A stretch of 64,000 nt of DNA from an uncultured Phascolarctobacterium sp. (GTDB lineage: Bacteria > Bacillota > Negativicutes > Acidaminococcales > Acidaminococcaceae): assembly GCF_934190775.1 (NCBI RefSeq), contig NZ_CAKPTG010000001.1, positions 1 to 64,000 of the forward strand. The letters run 5' to 3'. Positions 42,185-49,131 of the stretch are shown piece after piece; positions within the stretch are counted from its first letter, which is position 1; each line of letters begins with the position of its first letter. The notes below the pieces were generated by a model. It searched no databases. It was not told where the DNA came from and saw only the letters and a list, made by a program, of their open reading frames with translations. A program made the position numbers and the translations under genes.

Positions 42185-42335
42185 TGCCCTTTCTGCCGCC
42201 GTGCTTTTCTCTCCCCCGTTACCGGAGGGCTTTGTACACGGTTTGCGGCCTGCAGCCAGCCGTGAGGCATCCGCTGACTAATCGATAACCTCATTCCTCG
42301 TCCACCGCCTGAGCGGTACATGCGCTTACATCCTT
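42185..42335 (-). ncRNA. glmS ribozyme: glmS ribozyme-riboswitch
   Basis: The minus-strand leader contains the conserved ribozyme core: GCGC at 42322-42325 (cleavage expected just 5' of it), GGACGAGGAATGAGGTTATC (42284-42303), and GCGGATGCCTCACGGCTG, closely matching the B. subtilis glmS ribozyme (GACGAGGAUGGAGGUUAUC and GCGGAUGCCUCCCGGCUG). The element cleaves its own mRNA on binding glucosamine-6-phosphate and so provides feedback control of glmS. The 3' boundary is approximate. Confidence 0.93.
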
Positions 42336-42443
42336 CACTGTCTGCTTTTGGCAGCAAAGACAAGGCTCTGCTGATTTATGAGCAAACAGACAATGAGCCG
42401 CGCAGGCAGGCAGTCCCACGCGGCACATCCTCAGACTAATTTA

Positions 42444-42472
42444 ATTTTACAATATGATGACTGGCAGGTCAA
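42444..42472 (-). promoter_or_regulatory. glmS promoter
   Basis: TTGACC (42467-42472), 17 bp, TAAAAT (42444-42449) on the minus strand, about 110 nt upstream of the ribozyme cleavage site. Confidence 0.75.
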
Positions 42473-42494
42473 GAAAACATTCCTTGAACTTTTC

Positions 42495-42523
42495 TTGCCT
42501 GCAGGCGCTTCATATAGTATAAT
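42495..42523 (+). promoter_or_regulatory. Divergent promoter with no gene behind it
   Basis: TTGCCT (42495-42500), 17 bp, TATAAT (42518-42523) on the plus strand, back-to-back with the glmS promoter. No reading frame follows; a possible weak stop signal (AGCT-AAAAAC-AGCT, TTTTTTT) lies at about 42589-42611, suggesting a small RNA of about 80 nt. Confidence 0.35.
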
Positions 42524-42669
42524 CCCATCTTTGACAGTTGAATTTTGTTTTTTATATTCGTAAGTCCTAGATGTGATAAGGGTTTGAGCAGCTAAAAACA
42601 GCTTTTTTTATGTGGGAAGTTTAAGTAATAGTATAAGACGTGAGGGATTTGTGAATTTAATCAGAACGG

Positions 42670-42797
42670 TTGTCAAACGCTTTACTTTGTGCTATCATAG
42701 AAATAGAAAAGGTGCCGCCGATAGACGGTTATCCTTGAACATTTAGTTATAAAAAATAACCGCTTGTTTTGCAGACTGGGCGGTTATTTTTTTGCGT
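42670..42797 (+). ncRNA. Putative small RNA of a decayed type I toxin-like module
   Basis: A promoter TTGTCA (42670-42675), 17 bp, TATCAT (42693-42698) should start an RNA near 42705. A strong hairpin (AATAACCGC...GCGGTTATT, 42755-42788) followed by a T-run ends it, giving about 90 nt. Like the antisense RNAs at 9.4 and 63.9 kb, it lies tail-to-tail with a short hydrophobic frame on the other strand (42784-42882). The hairpin segment (42752-42797) recurs at 47401-47445. Confidence 0.4.
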
Positions 42798-42882
42798 GAA
42801 TTTGACCTAGCGCATAACCTAGAGCGAATCCTAGAGCTACTGAAGTCAGACATAAGCCGAGAACAGAGATAAGATTCTCTGC
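42784..42882 (-). pseudogene. Possible decayed small hydrophobic peptide
   Basis: On the minus strand the frame ending at TAA 42784-42786 reads as a hydrophobic stretch ending LGFALGYALGQIHAKK, the shape of a small membrane toxin. It has no ATG, GTG or TTG start before the upstream in-frame stop (42883-42885) and no Shine-Dalgarno, so it looks like a remnant. Low confidence. Confidence 0.3.
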
Positions 42883-42897
42883 TCAAAAAATTGAGCC

Positions 42898-42955
42898 CAT
42901 AGCGTACAAACGCCCAACTATTACTGTTTGGTAGTAGTTGGGCGTTCTTTTTTGG
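42898..42955 (+). terminator. Hairpin terminator near the island's left edge
   Basis: AACGCCCAACTA pairs with TAGTTGGGCGTT, then CTTTTTT on the plus strand. It also lies just past the stop codon of the minus-strand regulator gene, where it could still stop transcription, though less efficiently. Confidence 0.7.
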
Positions 42956-42982
42956 CATAGCTGTTGTTGTGTATTTGCTTTA

Positions 42983-43507
42983 TCAGGAGTACAAATATGC
43001 TCCACCTGTTTTTTCCAGGATAAGGTTTTCGATGTCATAAACGTCGTAATATCGCTTGCTTATGCAATAGCTGACAATTTTATCGGCGATGATGTCGTTA
43101 GATAAAGAGTAGCCTGCAATGTTGAGCATTACTTCTGTTTCGCTGTTATTTAGTTCCAAAGCCAGGCATAAGCAGAGAATCGTACTCTTGCTGGGTTTAT
43201 AGCCGGTGTCCTTCATGCTGCGTATTTTCGAAAAAACTGTTTTGGAGACGTGCGCTTTTTTATAGAGCTCGTTTTCTGCGATATCTTTTGCCTCGCAGTA
43301 TTTGATGATAGAAGGATAAAGGTCGCAGGGAGTGTCGGAAAAGCTTTTGACGATGTTTTTAATAGTCCTTAATGGCAACAAGGGCGGCGTGTATCCCAAG
43401 TCGGCAAAACCATGACAAGATGTATCATAGGCTGTAATAATATAGTTGGATATTATTTCCAGATAGTTTTCTCTTAAATTTTCTATTACGCGTTTGTCGT
43501 TCGTCAT
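42983..43507 (-). CDS. XRE-like HTH regulator of the accessory island
   Basis: Protein of 174 aa. Residues about 80-130 look like an XRE-type helix-turn-helix (ENELYKKAHVSKTVFSKIRS, then KPSKSTILCLCLALELN); the N-terminal part (about 1-70) and the tail (YYDVYDIENLILEKTGG) are not assigned. From memory, similar C-terminal modules accompany other accessory genes in Firmicutes; unverified. ATG 43507 has GGAGG eight bases upstream; an in-frame TTG at 43522 lies on the Shine-Dalgarno itself. It is divergent from the three-gene operon, and two perfect inverted repeats lie in the intergenic region, so it probably controls itself and the operon. AT-rich like the rest of the island. Confidence 0.65.
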   Translation of the reverse strand: MTNDKRVIENLRENYLEIISNYIITAYDTSCHGFADLGYTPPLLPLRTIKNIVKSFSDTPCDLYPSIIKYCEAKDIAENELYKKAHVSKTVFSKIRSMKDTGYKPSKSTILCLCLALELNNSETEVMLNIAGYSLSNDIIADKIVSYCISKRYYDVYDIENLILEKTGGAYLYS

Positions 43508-43526
43508 AGTGCGGACCTCCAAAAAG

Positions 43527-43577
43527 TTTCTTGCAAAGAAACCAAAAAGTACTGCTTATAGTGTAACATATAAGCAA
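43527..43577. promoter_or_regulatory. Two inverted repeats between regulator and operon
   Basis: GTTTCTT-GCA-AAGAAAC (43527-43543) and TGCTTATA-8 nt-TATAAGCA (43554-43577) are both perfect. The second overlaps a TATAAG -10-like hexamer for the regulator. Candidate operators for the HTH protein. Confidence 0.5.
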
Positions 43578-43654
43578 GAAAAGATAAAGTGAGAAGAACA
43601 TAACAGTGTTAAAAAGTAACTGTACATTTTGTGAAGATAAAAAAAGACATTTGC

Positions 43655-43681
43655 TTGACCGGGGGGGCAGAGAGATATAAT
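43655..43681 (+). promoter_or_regulatory. Operon promoter with a G7 tract in the spacer
   Basis: TTGACC (43655-43660) and TATAAT (43676-43681) are good hexamers but only 15 bp apart, and the first seven spacer bases are G (43661-43667). Gain of one to three G would give 16-18 bp. This resembles slipped-strand, phase-variable promoters. Confidence 0.5.
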
Positions 43682-43729
43682 GAAATCGTATTAACAGCTT
43701 GTGATTTTAATAGAAACGGAGTTGAAAGC

Positions 43730-45127
43730 ATGGCTGAAAATAAAACAACGCAGAAAACAGTCGAAGATGTAATGTTAGGTAAAACTATAAGTGAAAGTGT
43801 TGAAGAAGTTAACGCTAAATACAAAAAGCCTGATACCTATACTGGCAACAGAAAATTATTTGATGACGCTAAAGCTAAGATTGGTATTAAAAAATCAGCG
43901 TTTGCCAATGGAAAAGTTAAAGATCCTTACACTGGAAAAACTTTGTGTTTAAAAAAAGAAGAGGCAGAAAAACAGTTTGGCACGAACTGGTCTAAACATC
44001 TAGCTGAAGCCGACCATAAATGTCCATTAAAAAAAGTATTTGACGAAAATAAGGAAAATCCTTGGAATACTAATGAAGATATTAGAAACGTAGCTAATGA
44101 TAAGGATAATTTAGAAGTTGTTTCTCGTAAGTTCAATAATGCTAAGCGCGATAAGACTAACGAAGAATTGATAAATGACAAAAAATATCTTCGCGATAAG
44201 GATTTGAAGATTAATAAGCAGAATAGAGATGAGGCAATAGAGAAGGGAAAACTCGCTAAGGAAAAAATAGACCAAAAGCTGTCTGATAAAGCTTTTGATA
44301 ACTGTACTAAAGAGTTTCATAAAGCTGGATTGAAAACAGGTGGAGCTACTGGTGGGGCTACTTTAACGGTATCTGGAATCATTAATATTATAGCAGTTAT
44401 TAAAGGTGAAAAAACACCTACTGAGGCTCTTAAAAATGTTGCGAAGGATACTGCTTTAGCTACTGTTAAGGGTTATGTAATTGGTGGTGGAACGACAATA
44501 GTTGCTCATCAGCTGGAATCAATGTTCATGAAAAGCTCATCTCCGTTTTTGTCTGGATTAAACAAAGCCAATTTACCTATTGCTGTTATAACTGCTGTTA
44601 AGGTTACAGCTGATATTATGGTTAAGTATGCCAAAGGAGAAATAAGTACGTCTGAATGTATTTTACAGCTTGGAGAACGAGGAACTAATATAATGGTTGC
44701 CAATTATACGGCTGTTGTTGGACAGATGTTAATCCCCATACCATTTGTAGGCGCGGCGGTTGGAGCGATGGTTGGTTCAGTTTTAACAAGTGCTTATTAT
44801 AAAGAATTACTTTCAGCAGCAGAAGCTGCTAACTTGGCAAAGGAGGAATATGCAAAAATAAAAAGAGAAACAGATGCTGCGATTAAATTGCTTAATCAAG
44901 AAACAGAAGAGTTTGAAAAAGTTACCCAAAAGCTGTTCAAGGAAAGAGCAGAAGCTATCAATGCCGGTTTTAAGGATATTACAAAGGCTACTATGGATAA
45001 CGATTTTGAACTCATGGCAAAAGGCTTAGAGCGAATTTCTAACTCGTTCGGGCGCAGTATTGGATATAAGACTTTTGCTGAATTTGATGAGATGATGAAA
45101 AATCAAGATGTTGCTTTTGAATTGTAA
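43730..45127 (+). CDS. HNH nuclease-like domain fused to hydrophobic Gly-rich region
   Basis: Protein of 465 aa, function unknown. Residues about 60-145 look like an HNH endonuclease: KDPYTGKTL (64-72), then EADHKCPL (93-100) with the D-H pair, DNLEVV (126-131) and NNAKRDKT (136-143) in the order D/H...N...N/K of the family. The His usually at the third position appears replaced by Asn. Residues about 145-195 are charged and helical. From about 202 come Gly-rich hydrophobic stretches (TGGATGGATLTVSGIINIIA; IPIPFVGAAVGAMVGSVLT, about 335-353) that could enter membranes, then a C-terminal coiled coil (about 360-425). ATG 43730 has GGAG eight bases upstream; a longer frame from GTG 43631 crosses the G7 tract. 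First gene of an AT-rich operon. Confidence 0.7.
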   Translation: MAENKTTQKTVEDVMLGKTISESVEEVNAKYKKPDTYTGNRKLFDDAKAKIGIKKSAFANGKVKDPYTGKTLCLKKEEAEKQFGTNWSKHLAEADHKCPLKKVFDENKENPWNTNEDIRNVANDKDNLEVVSRKFNNAKRDKTNEELINDKKYLRDKDLKINKQNRDEAIEKGKLAKEKIDQKLSDKAFDNCTKEFHKAGLKTGGATGGATLTVSGIINIIAVIKGEKTPTEALKNVAKDTALATVKGYVIGGGTTIVAHQLESMFMKSSSPFLSGLNKANLPIAVITAVKVTADIMVKYAKGEISTSECILQLGERGTNIMVANYTAVVGQMLIPIPFVGAAVGAMVGSVLTSAYYKELLSAAEAANLAKEEYAKIKRETDAAIKLLNQETEEFEKVTQKLFKERAEAINAGFKDITKATMDNDFELMAKGLERISNSFGRSIGYKTFAEFDEMMKNQDVAFEL

Positions 45128-45139
45128 GGAGGAATTTAT

Positions 45140-46408
45140 ATGCCGTTACCATTAATCCCTGTTGCAATAGCTTTGGCTGGTACTGTCGGAGCTGCTGTTA
45201 AAAAAGCTTGGAATGCAAGCGATATGATGGACGAAGCAAAAAAAATAGCTGATGATGCAGAACATAAAGTAAAGTTATTAGACGAAGTTATAAATGACCG
45301 AAAAGCTATTGTTGAACAAAATTTGACTTCTTTAGGACAATTAAAATTAAACATTCTTTCCGGTAATATCCATAGTTTCGTTGATGAATTTTCTAAGATG
45401 AAGAATGTAAATTTTAATGATAGTATTGGTATAGATGAATTAAGAAACTTTAATCCTAGCAATCAGGAGTTTATTCAATTAAAAACGGCCTCTTTGAATG
45501 CTGTTGAGATAACTAGTGGTATTGGCGGCGCTACTATAGGTGGTTTTTTAGCTGCTGCTGGTGCTTATGGAGCGGTAGGTTATTTAGCGACTGCTTCTAC
45601 CGGGGCGGCAATTGGCGGCTTGACTGGCGTAGCTGCTACTAATGCTACCTTAGCTTGGCTTGGTGGTGGAACATTAGCTTCTGGTGGTTTAGGCATTGCT
45701 GGTGGTACGGCTGTTTTAGGAGGTTTGGTAGCAGCCCCGGCATTGTTGATTGCTGCCTGGTGGTGGGAATGTAAGGCAGAAGAGGCTTTGAATAACGCTA
45801 AAGCATATAAATGTAAAGCTGAAGCGTGGATTGCTAATGGCAATAAAATAAACAAATATTTAAAAGCTGTAACTGCGCGTGCTGAGCAGATAGAAGCCTT
45901 GTTAGCAGACTTTGATAGAATGTTAGCAGAACAATTGGAAATCATGTTGAAAAATTTGCGAAAAAATCAGTCTTATGATTGGAATGACTATAGTGTTAAT
46001 GACCAAAAACAAATTGCTATAACTGCTCTTTTAACTAAAGCTATCAAGCAAGTTATTGATACACCGCTTCTGTATGAGGATGGAACTTTAGCAGATGAAA
46101 GCTCTTTTGTAGAAAAATACCGTACAGCTGGCTATAAAGGTGTAGTTGATACTAAAACTAAAGTAGATAAATTGTTCAGTTGTTTTTCTGCTACTCCTAA
46201 GCTTAACAAAGAACTGATAGGTCGTACCTTATTATTAAAAAAAGACACGGTGTGCTACGAAAAAGATAACTCTGGCAGTTTTACGATTAAAGCTGGTGAA
46301 TTTGTAAGAGTAACTGGTATTGTAGGAAACAGGTATCGTGTTTATTACCAAGCAGGACATTTATTTGGTTATTTGAAGAACATAAATGTCAAATCTAATG
46401 ATGAATAA
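45140..46408 (+). CDS. Gly/Ala-rich membrane protein with SH3-like C terminus
   Basis: Protein of 422 aa, family not named. A hydrophobic N terminus (about 1-20) is followed by a helical, charged region (20-110). A long Gly/Ala/Ser-rich hydrophobic block (about 114-212) contains STGAAIGGLTGVAATNATLA and then WLGGGTLASGGLGIAGG, resembling glycine-zipper membrane segments. A short helical part (210-290) follows, and the end (about 345-417) has alternating beta pattern with TLLLKKDTVCYEKDNSGSF and GEFVRVTGIVGNRYRVYY, suggesting an SH3-like domain. It starts 12 nt after the HNH gene with AAGGAGG upstream, so it is co-expressed. Pore-forming or scaffold roles are possible; this is inference. Confidence 0.65.
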   Translation: MPLPLIPVAIALAGTVGAAVKKAWNASDMMDEAKKIADDAEHKVKLLDEVINDRKAIVEQNLTSLGQLKLNILSGNIHSFVDEFSKMKNVNFNDSIGIDELRNFNPSNQEFIQLKTASLNAVEITSGIGGATIGGFLAAAGAYGAVGYLATASTGAAIGGLTGVAATNATLAWLGGGTLASGGLGIAGGTAVLGGLVAAPALLIAAWWWECKAEEALNNAKAYKCKAEAWIANGNKINKYLKAVTARAEQIEALLADFDRMLAEQLEIMLKNLRKNQSYDWNDYSVNDQKQIAITALLTKAIKQVIDTPLLYEDGTLADESSFVEKYRTAGYKGVVDTKTKVDKLFSCFSATPKLNKELIGRTLLLKKDTVCYEKDNSGSFTIKAGEFVRVTGIVGNRYRVYYQAGHLFGYLKNINVKSNDE

Positions 46409-46432
46409 TGAGTTATTGCAGGAGAATTAGTT

Positions 46433-47203
46433 ATGAGCAAGAATGAAAGAATTACTAAGATATTACAGAATATAACCGCTGTTGATGATTGGCGATTGCT
46501 GGCTGCTATCTGTGGCTATCCTTATCCTAATTATGCTCAATTTGAAGAATCAACGTCTTTTTCTAAGGCAGAGGTTTTGGAAAAGACAATCAAAGATAAT
46601 TATAAAAGTATAGTTAGCAATATGCTTGGCGAATGTGAGTATTGCGATATTTTGATGGATGTAGCCAAAAGATTAGAAGTTCATAATCTGCTTAAACTAT
46701 TTCATAGTGAAGTTGATTATGAAATTCTTGAAAAGCAAGTAATAGGTAAATATATAGAGCGGTTAAAGTTGCGTACAATAGAATCTAAAGGATATAAGGC
46801 ATGGCTTCAATTAGAAAAAGATGCTTTAATTAATGTGAAAAAAGCATACGAAAGAGATCTTCTGTCAGAATATGAGTATTACGAAATAACATCGCCGACA
46901 TACGATTTTGTTGATAAAATGATGACAGGTCGTATGGATGGATTTGTTATGTATTTGCTCATTTGCGGATTGATAGATTTTGAGAATATGTTGGATGCTT
47001 GTAGAAAATTAAGATATTTAGAGATTGATCCTTGGCTCGTCACAACAATAGCTGCGCCGTCTATTTTTACAAATCCTATAGATGATATACGTAAATTAAA
47101 AGACAAGAATGATGCTAGATGGGAAGTAGCTATTGAAACAGTAGTATTTTTGTCTATTTTAGCTTTAAAACAAAAATATGCTGAGACACTGGCGGAACTG
47201 TGA
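46433..47203 (+). CDS. Uncharacterised helical protein, third gene of island operon
   Basis: Protein of 256 aa without a recognisable domain. Composition is mixed and mostly helical, with a short hydrophobic stretch GFVMYLLICGLIDFENML (about 163-180). An early segment reads WRLLAAICGYPYPNYAQFEE (about 20-39). There is no signal peptide. It follows the second gene by 24 nt with GGAG seven bases before ATG, so it belongs to the same transcript; as the only clearly soluble product it might be an immunity, sensor or adaptor component. That role is inference only. Confidence 0.6.
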   Translation: MSKNERITKILQNITAVDDWRLLAAICGYPYPNYAQFEESTSFSKAEVLEKTIKDNYKSIVSNMLGECEYCDILMDVAKRLEVHNLLKLFHSEVDYEILEKQVIGKYIERLKLRTIESKGYKAWLQLEKDALINVKKAYERDLLSEYEYYEITSPTYDFVDKMMTGRMDGFVMYLLICGLIDFENMLDACRKLRYLEIDPWLVTTIAAPSIFTNPIDDIRKLKDKNDARWEVAIETVVFLSILALKQKYAETLAEL

Positions 47204-47214
47204 GGTGACACCTT

Positions 47215-47355
47215 ATGCCAGACAACAAAATTTAAATCATGATTGGCGGTATGGCCTTCTTGCTCCCTGCGGCACCTTTCCTCGCATTAGCAGGTATCGG
47301 GCTGATTGTTGTTGGTTGTATAATTTATTCCGTAATCAAGAGTTTTGATGAGTAG
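47215..47355 (+). pseudogene. Tiny membrane peptide gene with in-frame TAA
   Basis: ATG 47215 has GAGGTG seven bases upstream and opens MPDNKI, then meets TAA (47233-47235). The same frame continues after one codon at ATG 47239 and encodes 38 aa with a strong hydrophobic core (MIGGMAFLLPAAPFLALAG...GLIVVGCIIYSVIKSFDE) ending at TAG 47353-47355. It is either a 46-codon gene with a nonsense mutation, or a six-codon leader with re-initiation. It starts 11 nt after the third island gene and ends the operon. Confidence 0.5.
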
Positions 47356-47400
47356 AAGATTTACTCAAACTTCCCGTGTTGCCCTTCAAAATTAACTGTT

Positions 47401-47445
47401 AAAAATAACCGCTAGTGTAGGAGCTGGGCGGTTATTTTTTTGCGT
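47401..47445 (+). terminator. Terminator and right-hand repeat of the island
   Basis: AAAAATAACCGC...GGGCGGTTATTTTTTTGCG, a hairpin with T-run ending the island operon. It closely matches the segment at 42752-42797 on the left side. Confidence 0.75.
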
Positions 47446-47458
47446 TTTTCAAGAAAAT

Positions 47459-47506
47459 ATACAAAAGCAGACCATTGCATCCGAAAATGATGTAAAGGTC
47501 TGCTTT
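47459..47506 (-). terminator. glmM terminator
   Basis: AGCAGACC/GGTCTGCT stem (47466-47504) with a TTTTGT tail on the minus strand, about 30 bp beyond the glmM stop. Confidence 0.8.
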
Positions 47507-47533
47507 TAATCTTTATTCAGCAAGAAGGCCTGC

Positions 47534-48874
47534 TTATGCCAGCTCCTTAGTTACAACGTCGGCAATAGCGTTGGCAATCTGCTCCAGACGCTCCTGCTTC
47601 GGTCCTTCGGCCATAATACGGATTAAAGGCTCAGTGCCGGAAGCACGTACCAGAATCTGGCCGTTTTCGCCCAGCTCATCCTGATATTTTTTGATTACTT
47701 CCTGAATAGCAGCCTTTTCTTCCCAGCCGTTTTTATTCTTCACGCGTACGTTCAGCAGAATCTGCGGGAATTTAGTCATCACACCGCTCATCTCAGACAG
47801 AGACTTGTTGTTGCGAACCATTGCGCACAGCAGCTGTACAGCAGTCAGAATGCCATCACCGGTTTTAGCGAATTCGGAGAAAATGATATGGCCGGATTGC
47901 TCGCCGCCGATAGAATAATTGTGCTTGAGCATCTCTTCCAGTACATAGCGGTCACCAACAGCAGTTTTGACAGTCTTGCCGCCATGAGCCTTCATAGCCT
48001 GATGCAGACCAACGTTACTCATAACAGTGGTTACCAGCATATTGTCATGCAGCTTGTTGCGCTTCATAAGCTCCAGCGCGCAAATCAGCATAATCTGGTC
48101 GCCGTCCATAGCCTCGCCGTTTTCGTCAACTGCCAGGCAACGGTCAGCATCACCGTCATTAGCAATACCTACATTAGCGCCAACCTCACGAACCTTTTTC
48201 TGCAATGCTTCCAGATGAGTGGAGCCGCAGCCGTTGTTGATGTTGATACCGTTAGGCTCGTTGAAAATTGCCACAACCTCAGCACCCAGACTGCGCAGGA
48301 TAACCGGTGCAATTTCACTGTTGGCACCGTTGGAGCAGTCCATAACAATCTTCAGACCGTTCAGCTTAGCATAAGCAGTGCTCAGAATATGCTTAATGTA
48401 CAGTGCAGACAAATCCTTTTCGTAAATAATCTGGCCTACGCTGCTGCCGCTTACCGCCTGAGTATAATCAATCGGTGCAGCAACGATAGCTGCAATTTCG
48501 TCCTCTACAGCGTCAGGCAGCTTGTGGCCTGTCTGAGAGAAAAATTTGATGCCGTTGTCTTCAAACGGATTGTGAGAAGCAGAAATTACTACGCCGGCAT
48601 TAGCCTTAACCTCACTGGTCAGGAAGGAAACTGCCGGAGTAGGCATAACGCCCAGAAGATGTGCATTACCGCCGGCGCTGCAGATACCTGCTGCCAAAGC
48701 GCTTTCCAGCATTTGTCCGCTGCGGCGTGTATCTCTGCCGATAATAATTTTCGGGCAGGAAACCTCGCGGCCAAAGTATTTTGCGGCAGCATAGCCCAGC
48801 TTAAAGGCCAGCTCCGGAGTAAGCTCTACGTTCGCCACACCGCGAACACCATCAGTACCAAATAATCTTGCCAT
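47534..48874 (-). CDS. glmM: Phosphoglucosamine mutase
   Basis: Protein of 446 aa converting glucosamine-6-phosphate to glucosamine-1-phosphate. It starts MARLFGTDGVRGVAN; the phosphorylated serine lies in VISASHNPFEDNGIKFF (Ser about 100); the metal loop is DGDADRC (about 242-248); the substrate loop is GGEQSGH (about 325); and the C-terminal phosphate-binding RASGTEPLIR is present. The open frame extends upstream to 49075 into a dispersed repeat, but ATG 48874, with GGAGG upstream, gives the normal length. The last gene of the CdaA/CdaR/GlmM neighbourhood, although a 257-bp gap with a repeat separates it from the oxidoreductase gene. Confidence 0.98.
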   Translation of the reverse strand: MARLFGTDGVRGVANVELTPELAFKLGYAAAKYFGREVSCPKIIIGRDTRRSGQMLESALAAGICSAGGNAHLLGVMPTPAVSFLTSEVKANAGVVISASHNPFEDNGIKFFSQTGHKLPDAVEDEIAAIVAAPIDYTQAVSGSSVGQIIYEKDLSALYIKHILSTAYAKLNGLKIVMDCSNGANSEIAPVILRSLGAEVVAIFNEPNGININNGCGSTHLEALQKKVREVGANVGIANDGDADRCLAVDENGEAMDGDQIMLICALELMKRNKLHDNMLVTTVMSNVGLHQAMKAHGGKTVKTAVGDRYVLEEMLKHNYSIGGEQSGHIIFSEFAKTGDGILTAVQLLCAMVRNNKSLSEMSGVMTKFPQILLNVRVKNKNGWEEKAAIQEVIKKYQDELGENGQILVRASGTEPLIRIMAEGPKQERLEQIANAIADVVTKELA

Positions 48875-48954
48875 TTTTGTAATAACCTCCCTAATGTTAA
48901 TGCGTTTATATGTAAGTTGGGAATTGTTGAGATTTATCAACAATAACAGAAGAT

Positions 48955-49094
48955 AGAGGCTCCCCTTGGGGGGAGCTGTCACCCTCAGGGTGACTGAGAG
49001 GGGTTGGTACTCGCTATGCTTACCAACAGCGCTATGCTGAGCGCTCCCCTCTCCGTCATCGCTACGCGATGCCACCTCTCCCCAAGTAGAGGCT
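48955..49094. repeat. Single dispersed palindromic repeat (family of 23133-23591)
   Basis: The sequence starts GAGGCTCCCCTTGGGGGGAG, includes GTCACCC...GGGTGAC, GAGAGGGG...CCCCTCTCC, and ends CACCTCTCCCC...GAGGCT. It is the reverse orientation of the units at 23.1-23.6 kb, with a diverged centre. It fills most of the gap between the oxidoreductase gene and glmM. Confidence 0.8.
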
Positions 49095-49131
49095 ATTTCT
49101 CAATATAATCTGTATTACTCTCCAACCTAAA

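Noticed and set aside
42743..42958. 71-codon minus-strand frame
   Set aside because: Ser/Arg-rich, runs through two terminator hairpins, no Shine-Dalgarno; another frame in the same place makes a more sensible (though startless) hydrophobic peptide.
43631..43729. Upstream extension of the HNH gene to GTG 43631
   Set aside because: It would place the promoter hexamers inside the coding sequence and lacks a Shine-Dalgarno; ATG 43730 has a good one. Kept as an alternative because of the G7 tract.
42983..47355. Prophage remnant
   Set aside because: No integrase, capsid, portal, terminase or tail genes and no tRNA attachment site; only the AT-rich composition fits.
48875..49075. N-terminal extension of GlmM
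   Set aside because: The added 67 residues are translated from the dispersed palindromic repeat; the normal MARLFGTDG start has its own GGAGG.
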